Shown here one piece after another: positions 1 to 5,588 of a DNA stretch of 14,056 bases (positions within the stretch are counted from its first letter, which is position 1; each line of letters starts with the position of its first letter). The notes below the pieces were generated by a model. That model was not told the origin of the DNA, made no database searches, and was given only the letters and a program-made list of their open reading frames with translations. Source of the stretch: Lachnospiraceae bacterium UBA7012. Its GTDB lineage: Bacteria > Bacillota > Clostridia > Lachnospirales > Lachnospiraceae. The translations under genes were made by a program, and so were the position numbers. Location: the NCBI GenBank assembly GCA_002449595.1, contig DJXE01000094.1, forward strand, positions 1,511-15,566, given 5' to 3'.

Positions 1-224
1 TCGACCAGAACGGCGTCGGCCAGCTCATCGAGATGGCTGCGACGAAGGCGAAAAAGGTGAAGCCCAACATCAAGCTTGGCATCTGCGGCGAGCACGGCGG
101 CGATCCTGCTTCGATCGAGTTCTGCAACAAGGTCGGCCTGACCTACGTCTCCTGCTCACCGTTCCGCGTCCCGATCGCGAGACTGGCTGCGGCACAGGCG
201 GCGATCAACCAGAAGAACGCGTAA
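1..224 (+). CDS. ppdK: Pyruvate phosphate dikinase, C-terminal fragment (5' end outside window)
   Basis: This is the C-terminal end of pyruvate phosphate dikinase, which interconverts pyruvate, ATP and phosphate with phosphoenolpyruvate, AMP and pyrophosphate in the cytoplasm. The frame is open from the first bases (codons in phase from position 3) and ends with TAA at 222-224. The visible 74 or so residues contain [16 protein letters not shown] and, further on, [18 protein letters not shown], the hallmark PEP/pyruvate-site block of this enzyme. The Cys in VSCSPF matches the known catalytic acid/base cysteine. An internal ATG at 33 is only a methionine inside the domain, not a start. The gene is followed by a hairpin terminator and faces the ROK regulator, so it is probably a separate housekeeping unit rather than part of the sugar locus. 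PEP synthase and enzyme I share the fold but not this exact C-terminus. Confidence 0.95.
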   Translation, partial: DQNGVGQLIEMAATKAKKVKPNIKLGICGEHGGDPASIEFCNKVGLTYVSCSPFRVPIARLAAAQAAINQKNA

Positions 225-266
225 TTCAAAGCGTTCGACAGGTTGAGAAACAACTGAAGCAATACG

Positions 267-297
267 AAAGGCTGCGGCGATCTGCCGCAGCCTTTTT
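267..297 (+). terminator. Rho-independent terminator of ppdK, probably bidirectional
   Basis: A perfect 9-bp GC stem (GGCTGCGGC 270-278 with GCCGCAGCC 284-292, loop GATCT) is followed by five T (293-297). The A-run at 267-269 can extend the stem. Read on the minus strand the same hairpin is followed by TTTCGTATT, a weaker T-tract, so it can also stop transcription coming from the converging ROK gene. Confidence 0.9.
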
Positions 298-384
298 GAA
301 TGCAAGAAGAACTCGAAACGTACGTCGAATACTGCGACAGTGGTGGAATACAAAACACACACTGCCGGCAGACAAATGCCAGGA

Positions 385-1638
385 TCACTCCTTCAGTTTG
401 CTTTTCCCGAACAAATATGTATTCAACGCATAAAGCGCCGCGCCGCGGTTCCCGACTTCCTCGGCCTTGAGGCTGAGCTCGGAGAAGCGGATCTCGGGGA
501 TCGGAATGTCGCCGTAGCCGGGGCAGATGCGCGTGTATTCCTTCAGGCGCTTCATGAAGTAATCGCCGCCCGCCGCGAGCGCGCTCTGCAGGATGATGAC
601 GTCCGGGTCGTACATGAGGACGATGTTGTAGATCGCCCTCGAGAGGACCCGCGCGATCTCGGAGGAGATCTCCTGCGCGAGCCGGTCGCCGGTCTCCGCC
701 GCCTTCAGGATACCGCGGAGGTCGCCGCGCTCTCCTTCCGGAAGCGTCGCCTCCGGGAAGGCGGTCTTTTTATCCTCGTACATCTCGATGAGCGCGTCCT
801 TGTGCAGCGCGCTCTCAAGGCAGCCGTAATTGCCGCAGATACACTGCCTTGCATGATCGGTGCGCACCAGGAGATGTCCGAACTCGCCCTGGTAGCCGTG
901 GCGGCCGTACAGGAGTTTGCCGTGGTCGATGACGCTGCCGCTGATGCCGCCGCCATCGTGAGAGTTGATCGTGGCGACGGACTTTTCCTCCAGGGAGGGG
1001 TCCGCGAGAAGCTCAGCGTAACCGAAGAAGCGGCCGACGTTGTCGACGACGATCGGGAACGGCAGGCCGAGTCGCTTTTCAAGCTCTTCCTTCAGCGCGT
1101 AGCCGGAAGTCCGCCGGTAGCCGATCGGAATGACGATCTCGCCCCGGATGTGGTCCACGATACCGCCGCTCTGCACGACCATCATGCAGAACCGATCCTC
1201 CGCGATCGGGGCGAGATCCATCTGCATGTGGACGGCGTCGATGACGATGTCCATGAGATCGTCCCAGCGCGTCGCACCGGTCAGCCCGGGCTTCGTCACC
1301 GTGTTCGACGCGACGATGCTGCACGACATGTCGGCGATGCATGTGGAAATGTGATCGTTGCCGATCAGGAGGATAAGCGTGTATTTGTAGGATGCGTTCA
1401 GAGAGTAGAGCCGCGGCGGCTTGCCGCCCAGCACGGTCGCCTCGCGGATGCCGACTTCCTTCAGAAGCCCCTCGCTGCACAGCTCGGTGATTGTCTTGGT
1501 CGCGGCGGTGCGCGACAGTTCCAGCTTCTCCGCGATCTCAGGGATCGTCATCTCGCTGTTCTGCTTGAGCAGCATCACGATCGCGCGCTCGTTGCGCCAT
1601 TTAATATTTCGCTGCTTTTCAGCTTTTATCGTCTGCAT
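385..1638 (-). CDS. ROK-family transcriptional regulator (NagC/XylR/Mlc type)
   Basis: This is a sugar-responsive DNA-binding regulator of the ROK family, 417 residues with the chosen start. Residues about 18-65 form a winged helix-turn-helix (IPEIAEKLELSRTAATKTI). The ROK sugar-binding domain follows, with the zinc motif GEFGH (His255) and CICGNYGCLE (Cys266, Cys268, Cys273). ROK sugar kinases have an Asp in a VENDAN-like segment. Here the matching stretch reads VDNVGRFFGYAE, with Val201 at that place, so the protein should sense sugar without phosphorylating it. The start is the ATG at 1638-1636, because GGAGGAG lies six bases upstream of it. An in-frame ATG at 1656 would put that binding site inside the coding region and has no clear site of its own. 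The gene is divergent from the aldo/keto reductase and the downstream sugar genes, which are its likely targets. The function class is secure; the effector and the sign of regulation are not known. Confidence 0.92.
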   Translation of the reverse strand: MQTIKAEKQRNIKWRNERAIVMLLKQNSEMTIPEIAEKLELSRTAATKTITELCSEGLLKEVGIREATVLGGKPPRLYSLNASYKYTLILLIGNDHISTCIADMSCSIVASNTVTKPGLTGATRWDDLMDIVIDAVHMQMDLAPIAEDRFCMMVVQSGGIVDHIRGEIVIPIGYRRTSGYALKEELEKRLGLPFPIVVDNVGRFFGYAELLADPSLEEKSVATINSHDGGGISGSVIDHGKLLYGRHGYQGEFGHLLVRTDHARQCICGNYGCLESALHKDALIEMYEDKKTAFPEATLPEGERGDLRGILKAAETGDRLAQEISSEIARVLSRAIYNIVLMYDPDVIILQSALAAGGDYFMKRLKEYTRICPGYGDIPIPEIRFSELSLKAEEVGNRGAALYALNTYLFGKSKLKE

Positions 1639-1679
1639 TGCATACTCCTCCGGCATGACTGCCTGGCCATAATCACTTT

Positions 1680-1688
1680 AGTATATCA
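1680..1688 (-). promoter_or_regulatory. Extended -10 promoter for the ROK regulator
   Basis: On the minus strand the sequence reads TGATATACT, a TGn-extended -10 box (TATACT at 1685-1680) about 40 bases upstream of the chosen start of the regulator. No good -35 box is seen at the usual distance (GCACAA is the nearest), which is tolerable for an extended -10 promoter. It lies about 50 bp from the divergent promoter, so one bound repressor could control both directions. Confidence 0.5.
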
Positions 1689-1735
1689 CACTCCAAAGTC
1701 GTTGTGCCTTTGCGAAGGCGCCTGCATAACGCCGG

Positions 1736-1765
1736 TTGACAGGACACGAACCGTGTGAGTACAAT
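1736..1765 (+). promoter_or_regulatory. Sigma-70 type promoter for the sugar locus, with a palindrome in the spacer
   Basis: A perfect -35 TTGACA (1736-1741) and a near-perfect -10 TACAAT (1760-1765) are separated by 18 bases. The start of transcription would lie near 1772, giving a leader of about 57 bases before the aldo/keto reductase. The spacer contains the perfect inverted repeat ACACG-AAC-CGTGT (1744-1756), ideally placed for a repressor that blocks RNA polymerase. Confidence 0.75.
1744..1756. promoter_or_regulatory. Candidate operator palindrome
   Basis: ACACG (1744-1748) and CGTGT (1752-1756) are perfect inverted halves around AAC, lying between the -35 and -10 boxes of the locus promoter. 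The position argues for repression. Assignment to the neighbouring ROK protein is inference; known ROK sites are often more AT-rich, so another regulator is possible. Confidence 0.4.
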
Positions 1766-1828
1766 AACGATTACAGGGTTTGTTTTATTTGTTTACTAAC
1801 GTGATTACTATATTACAGGAGGAGTGGT

Positions 1829-2866
1829 ATGAGGTACAAGCACTTTGAAAACGCAAACGTCGACGTATCCGAACTTGCGGTCGGAACGTGGGGCATCGGC
1901 GAGCTCGAGACCTTCGGCAACGTCGAAAAGGAGAACGGCAAGGTCACGACGCGCGGCATCGTCAAGGCGAGAGAGCGCGCGATCGACGCGATCCAGGCGG
2001 CCCTCCAGGGCGGCGTGAACCTGATCGACACGGCGCCGTGCTACGGCTGGGGCGCATCCGAACGCATTGTCGGTGAGGCGATCCAGGATTTCGACAGGGA
2101 TAAGATTCTGATCTCCACGAAGTTCAGCCTCATTCCCGATATGGGACGCCCGGAGAGGGGCGGCGCATCCGGCGGCGGTTCCTATAAGAACGTCATGCGC
2201 GAGGTCGACGAGTCCCTGCGCCTTCTCCGCACGGACTACATCGACTTCTATTTCCTGCACTATCCGGATCCGTACACCGACATCGCCGAGACCATGTCCG
2301 CGCTGAACGTCCTGAAGAAGAGAGGGATCATCCGCTACATCGGCCTCTCCAACCACACACAGGCGCAGATCGAAGCGGCGATGGAGTGGGGACAGATCGA
2401 CGTGATCCAGCCTCCGTTCTCGATGGTCGACCGCGAGATGGAAGGCCTGATGCGCTGGGCGAAGTCCAAGGGCATCGACAGCATGACCTACGGCTCCCTC
2501 GGCTCCGGCCTGCTCACCGGCAGAATGCGCACGAAGCCGCAGTTCGATCCCACGGATATTCGCGGCGGCTTCTACCAGAACCTTTACAAGGACGAGAACT
2601 TCGAGAAGTTCCTCGAGCTGCTCAAGATCATGGACAAGATCGCGGAAGCGCATAACAGCTCAGTCTCCCAGGTCGCGATCAACTGGACCACGCAGCAGGA
2701 GTTCGTCGGCACGGCGCTCTGCGGCTTCTCCAAGAGAGAGCACGCCGAGCAGAACGTTGCGGCGTTCGACTGGGAACTTTCCGCGGAAGAGCTGAAGGAA
2801 CTGGACGACGCGCTGAAGGCGATGGGCATCGGCGACATCGAGCTGCTCGACTGGATGCACAGATAA
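1829..2866 (+). CDS. Aldo/keto reductase, NAD(P)-dependent sugar oxidoreductase
   Basis: This is a cytoplasmic (beta/alpha)8-barrel aldo/keto reductase of 345 residues. The catalytic tetrad is visible as Asp67 and Tyr72 (NLIDTAPCYGWGASE), Lys98 (ILISTKF) and His144 (YFLHYPD). Later cofactor-site blocks are also present: GLSNH, GSLGSGLLTG and, near the C-terminus, the SKREHAEQN segment that usually contacts the nucleotide phosphate. The start is the ATG at 1829, preceded by AGGAGGAG (1817-1824). It is the first gene after the regulated promoter and is followed, after 194 bases with a large hairpin, by the aldose epimerase. Family members interconvert aldoses with lactones or alditols, or act on other carbonyls. 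In this setting a sugar dehydrogenase or reductase role is plausible, but the substrate and direction cannot be read. Confidence 0.93.
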   Translation: MRYKHFENANVDVSELAVGTWGIGELETFGNVEKENGKVTTRGIVKARERAIDAIQAALQGGVNLIDTAPCYGWGASERIVGEAIQDFDRDKILISTKFSLIPDMGRPERGGASGGGSYKNVMREVDESLRLLRTDYIDFYFLHYPDPYTDIAETMSALNVLKKRGIIRYIGLSNHTQAQIEAAMEWGQIDVIQPPFSMVDREMEGLMRWAKSKGIDSMTYGSLGSGLLTGRMRTKPQFDPTDIRGGFYQNLYKDENFEKFLELLKIMDKIAEAHNSSVSQVAINWTTQQEFVGTALCGFSKREHAEQNVAAFDWELSAEELKELDDALKAMGIGDIELLDWMHR

Positions 2867-2929
2867 TATGCGCTTTCGAACGCTCCCCGCAGCGAGTGCT
2901 TCGGACTGTACTGAAGAGTTGTCATAAAG

Positions 2930-2935
2930 TATACT
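2930..2935 (+). promoter_or_regulatory. Possible weak -10 box in the gap before galM
   Basis: TATACT (2930-2935) sits just upstream of the large hairpin at 2937-2991, with no convincing -35 (TGTACT at 2907-2912 is the best). A transcript from here would begin inside the left arm of the hairpin. The case is weak. Confidence 0.2.
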
Positions 2936-2936
2936 T

Positions 2937-2991
2937 AAGATGCCGGGGCAGATTCCGGCGCCGGGGTTCCGGCGCGGCGCCGCGGCATCTT
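2937..2991 (+). other. Large GC-rich intercistronic stem-loop
   Basis: Outer arms AAGATGCCG (2937-2945) and CGGCATCTT (2983-2991) are perfectly complementary and can continue inward for three pairs after one mismatch. Inside is a second perfect stem, GCGCCGG (2958-2964) with CCGGCGC (2969-2975), around a GGTT loop. No T-run follows on the plus strand (TGCGTGAAAA), so it is not a standard terminator. A role as mRNA stability element or partial attenuator between the reductase and the epimerase is inferred. Confidence 0.65.
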
Positions 2992-3060
2992 GCGTGAAAA
3001 GGGAAAGCGCCCGGGCAATCCGCGCTTTCTACAAACGAAAAGCAGCAAACAGGAGGGGTT

Positions 3061-4074
3061 ATGAGCAAGAAACAAGTTGGAACAATGCCCAGCGGTGCGG
3101 CGGTCTATGAGATCGGACTTGCGAACGGCAAGGAAATGAGCGTCAACATCCTCACTTACGGCGCGATCATCAAGGATATCTTCGTGCCGGACAAGGACGG
3201 GAACATCGGGAACGTCGTTCTCGGCCAGGACACGTTTGAGGATGTGAGGGAAAAGGCTTTTTGCAATGCCATGCTTGTCGGCCGCGTCGCGAACCGCATC
3301 AAGGGCGCGTCTTTCGAGATCGACGGCAACGTCTATCACCTGCAGGCAAATGAGTTCGCAAACACGCTGCACAGCGGCGACGCAAACTATGCGAAGCGCA
3401 ATTTCGAGATCGCCGAAGAGGACGGCAAGAGCGTCACGCTCACGCTGGATGATCCGGAAGAGACGGCGGGCGGCTTCCCGGGCAACGCGAAGCTCTCCGT
3501 GACGTACACTGTGACGGACGACTGCACGCTGCTGATCGCCTATGACTTCATCTGCGACAAGGACACGCCGGTCAACCTGACGAACCACGCGTACTTCAAC
3601 CTGTCCGGTGAAGACACTGTGGAAAACCACGAAGTCTGCATGGATGCGCCTTTCTACACGCCTGCGGACGAAGAGAACGTCCCGACCGGCGAGATCGCGA
3701 AGGTCGAAGGGACCGGCCTCGACATGACGAAGAAGATCCGCGTCGGCGAAGTCCTGGAGAAGACGGGCGGCGTGGACCACAACTTCGTGCTCCCCGGCAG
3801 AGGCTACAGAAAGATCGCGGAGCTGACGCATGAAGGCACGGGACGGAAGATGGAAGTCTTCACGGACCAGCCCGGCGTGCAGGTCTTCACGTCCAATTTC
3901 TTTAGTGAAGAGCTCACAAAGCGGGGTGGAGTGCCGCTTAAGAAGTTCGGCGCGATCTGCTTTGAGACGCAGACTTTCCCGGACGCTGTCAACGAATCTC
4001 ATTTCCCGGAAGGGATATTGGAAAAAAATACAAAAAAGAGTAGCGTAACAGGATATAGATTTGGTATAATCTGA
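3061..4074 (+). CDS. galM: Aldose 1-epimerase (mutarotase)
   Basis: This enzyme interconverts alpha and beta anomers of free aldoses in the cytoplasm and so feeds downstream enzymes that need one anomer. At 337 residues it has the usual full length. The family blocks appear in order: GRVANRI (74-80), TLHSG with His104, NLTNHAYFNL with the general-acid His176, GGVDHNFVL (Asp239), TDQPGVQVFTSNF, and CFETQTFPDAVN with Glu302 as the general base. The start is the ATG at 3061, with AGGAGGGG at 3051-3058. It shares the locus with a sugar importer, isomerase-like proteins and a kinase. No galactokinase or galactose uridylyltransferase is present, so the real substrate need not be galactose. The last codons (about 4020-4074) are AT-rich and contain a promoter for the next gene. 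Confidence 0.93.
   Translation: MSKKQVGTMPSGAAVYEIGLANGKEMSVNILTYGAIIKDIFVPDKDGNIGNVVLGQDTFEDVREKAFCNAMLVGRVANRIKGASFEIDGNVYHLQANEFANTLHSGDANYAKRNFEIAEEDGKSVTLTLDDPEETAGGFPGNAKLSVTYTVTDDCTLLIAYDFICDKDTPVNLTNHAYFNLSGEDTVENHEVCMDAPFYTPADEENVPTGEIAKVEGTGLDMTKKIRVGEVLEKTGGVDHNFVLPGRGYRKIAELTHEGTGRKMEVFTDQPGVQVFTSNFFSEELTKRGGVPLKKFGAICFETQTFPDAVNESHFPEGILEKNTKKSSVTGYRFGII
4062..4070 (+). promoter_or_regulatory. Extended -10 promoter for the ABC transporter genes, inside the end of galM
   Basis: TGG-TATAAT (4062-4070) is a perfect -10 box with a TGn extension, lying over the last codons of galM in a locally AT-rich stretch. The -35 region is poor (TAGCGT at 4041-4046, spacer 18), as is common for extended -10 promoters. 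The transcript would start near 4077 and have a leader of about 136 bases before the binding-protein gene. Confidence 0.55.
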
Positions 4075-4146
4075 TAGTGGTGAGTTCCCTCTGCAGTAGT
4101 TTTTCACAATAAAACCAGTAAAAATCACTGTTTGGGAGGTCACAAT

Positions 4147-4162
4147 TGCCGGAAAACCGGCA
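4147..4162 (+). other. Small hairpin in the leader of the binding-protein gene
   Basis: TGCCGG (4147-4152) and CCGGCA (4157-4162) form a perfect 6-bp stem around AAAA. The nearest T-run (around 4185-4191) is over 20 bases away, so it is not a terminator. It may stabilise the 5' leader. Confidence 0.4.
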
Positions 4163-4212
4163 TCTGAAGTTGGTTGCACTTATATTTTTTTACCAAATTA
4201 GGAGGAAGTTTA

Positions 4213-5427
4213 ATGAAAAAGAGAGTAGTAGCAATGCTTCTCGCCGCTTCCATGGTCCTCGCGGCCTGCGGCGGAACCGCAGCAGCTCCGGCAGCAGCTC
4301 CCGCAGAGGAGAAGGTTGAGGAGAAGAAAGAAGAGGCAACTGAGGCTGTTGAAGAAGCAGCTGAAGAAGTTGCTGAAGAAGCTGAAGAAGCAACTGAGGA
4401 AGCAGCAGCTTCCGCAACCGCACTTGTCCCTAAGTATGGCGACAAGATCGTTGTCGGTTTTGAGTGCGTTAACTATTCCGATACGCACCTGACCAATGTT
4501 CGTAACGCTGTTAACTGGCAGAACGAGCAGAAGGGCAACCCCTATGACATCCAGATGGTTGACTCCCAGAATGATACCGCTATTCAGTGGAACAACATCA
4601 ACCAGATGCTGAACAAGGGCTGCGACATCTTCGCATGCGGCTACAGCAACTATGATAACTATCAGCAGCTGTTCGACCTTGCGAAGGAGTATGATCTTCC
4701 GTTCATCACCTACAACACGAACGCTCCTGATCACGAGATCAGCGCTGACTATCTTGACAAGTACTACTTCGTTTCTTCCTATGCTGATGGCTCCGGTATC
4801 ATCCAGGGCGAAGCAGCTGCGGAATACTGGAACGAGCATCCGGAAGCTGACCGCAATGGCAATGGCGTTCTCGACTATGTCATGCTTCGTGGTACACCCG
4901 GTTTCTATGACACGATCGTTCGTACAAAGTACTCTGTTGAGAAGATCGAAGAGGCTGGCATCAAAGTTAACGAAGTTCAGGCAATCGATGCGGAATTCAA
5001 CCGCGCGAAGGCTCAGGACCTGATGCAGCCCGTTATCACCGCTTCCATCGACGACATCGACTTCGTCATCGCGAACAACGACGACATGGCCCTTGGCGCA
5101 ATCGAAGCTCTGAAGGCTGCCGGCTATCTTGACGGCACACCTGAGAAGTACATCCCTGTTCTCGGTGTCGATGCTACGGCAGTCGGCGTTGAGGCGATCA
5201 AGGATGGCACGATGCTTGTCACTTCCCTGAACAACGCGGTCTACATGGGCCGTGCGATCTGGTACGCAATCGATGCATTCGCTACCGGCGAAGAGCTGAC
5301 CACTGAGAAGCTCGAAGCAGAAGGCCTGAAGGGCTGCAAGGTCAACGAGTTCCATGAGATCTGGATCGACTACACCAGAATCGATGCGTCCAACACGGAG
5401 ATGGCGAACTTCGAGAATTACTATTGA
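4213..5427 (+). CDS. Sugar ABC transporter substrate-binding lipoprotein (MglB/galactose-type)
   Basis: This is the extracellular, membrane-anchored sugar-binding protein of the importer, 404 residues. The N-terminus is a lipoprotein signal (KKR, hydrophobic stretch, lipobox LAAC with Cys19). An acidic low-complexity linker at 31-66 (17 of 36 residues Glu, most others Ala) separates the lipid anchor from the binding domain. The type 1 periplasmic-binding fold follows, with GSGIIQGEAAAEYW (193-206) and ANNDDMALGAIEALKAAG (287-304), both MglB-like. DRNGNGVLD (213-221) looks like an EF-hand-type calcium loop at the place where MglB binds calcium. The start is the ATG at 4213 with AGGAGG upstream; a longer frame from 4174 would spoil the signal peptide. 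Codons lean to GCT, GCA and GTT rather than the GCG and GTC of the neighbours, as expected for high expression. The ligand is unknown: a hexose or pentose by family. Confidence 0.92.
   Translation: MKKRVVAMLLAASMVLAACGGTAAAPAAAPAEEKVEEKKEEATEAVEEAAEEVAEEAEEATEEAAASATALVPKYGDKIVVGFECVNYSDTHLTNVRNAVNWQNEQKGNPYDIQMVDSQNDTAIQWNNINQMLNKGCDIFACGYSNYDNYQQLFDLAKEYDLPFITYNTNAPDHEISADYLDKYYFVSSYADGSGIIQGEAAAEYWNEHPEADRNGNGVLDYVMLRGTPGFYDTIVRTKYSVEKIEEAGIKVNEVQAIDAEFNRAKAQDLMQPVITASIDDIDFVIANNDDMALGAIEALKAAGYLDGTPEKYIPVLGVDATAVGVEAIKDGTMLVTSLNNAVYMGRAIWYAIDAFATGEELTTEKLEAEGLKGCKVNEFHEIWIDYTRIDASNTEMANFENYY
4303..4410 (+). repeat. Degenerate GAAGAAGC-type repeat encoding the Glu/Ala linker
   Basis: This purine-rich stretch is built of imperfect GAAGAAGCA, GAAGAAGTT and similar units and encodes residues 31-66 of the binding protein, the flexible tether between lipid anchor and sugar-binding domain. 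Such tracts can gain or lose units by slippage in multiples of three without breaking the frame. Confidence 0.6.
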
Positions 5428-5493
5428 TCAGACAGTGTGAGCGGGATCCGTACCCGGCACAACTGAATATCGATAGCGGTTCAAGATTTTAAA

Positions 5494-5522
5494 TTTAAGT
5501 GCAACGACTTAAAGTTTAAGTG
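5494..5522. repeat. Cluster of three TTTAAGT half-sites (possible operator)
   Basis: TTTAAGT (5494-5500) and ACTTAAA (5507-5513) form a perfect inverted repeat over a 6-base centre, and a second direct copy TTTAAGTG lies at 5515-5522, exactly 21 bp from the first copy. The stretch is AT-rich in an otherwise GC-rich region, between the binding protein and ATPase genes. It could bind a regulator or be the AT-rich approach to the following hairpin. Confidence 0.4.
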
Positions 5523-5525
5523 AAC

Positions 5526-5560
5526 GGAGGGCCGGTGCGGTGCACCCGCACCGGCCCTCC
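5526..5560 (+). other. Strong perfect intercistronic stem-loop between binding protein and ATPase genes
   Basis: A perfect 15-bp GC-rich stem (GGAGGGCCGGTGCGG 5526-5540 with CCGCACCGGCCCTCC 5546-5560) closes on a TGCAC loop. It is followed by CCAACTATCA rather than a T-run, so it should not terminate fully. Hairpins in this place in binding-protein transporter operons are known to protect the upstream mRNA from 3' exonucleases and raise binding protein over membrane components. That role is the likely one here. Confidence 0.8.
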
Positions 5561-5588
5561 CCAACTATCAGGTAAGGAGAGACTTCAT

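Noticed and set aside
362..371. CTGCCGGCAG palindrome just after the ROK gene stop
   Set aside because: It is a ten-base perfect palindrome without loop or T-run, short enough to arise by chance in GC-rich DNA.
1700..1730. Catabolite-repression (cre) site near TTGCGAAGGCGCCTGCAT
   Set aside because: It only matches the consensus with a shift of the core, so I do not call it; no convincing cre site was seen by eye elsewhere in the gaps.
340..1758. Long plus-strand open frame of 472 codons over the ROK gene
   Set aside because: It is antisense to a gene with clear ROK motifs, has Arg/Asp/Val-rich composition typical of shadow frames in GC-rich DNA, and shows no recognisable domain.
2935..4179. 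Minus-strand open frame of 414 codons over galM
   Set aside because: Same reasoning: no domain and full overlap with a well-supported epimerase.
5526..5560. Rho-independent terminator after the binding-protein gene
   Set aside because: The stem is strong but CCAACTATCA follows, with no T-run, and the ATPase and permease needed for import lie downstream.
5520..5588. Longer start for the ABC ATPase at 5520
   Set aside because: The extra 23 codons run through the perfect intercistronic hairpin and have no ribosome binding site; AAGGAG at 5574-5579 points to the ATG at 5589.
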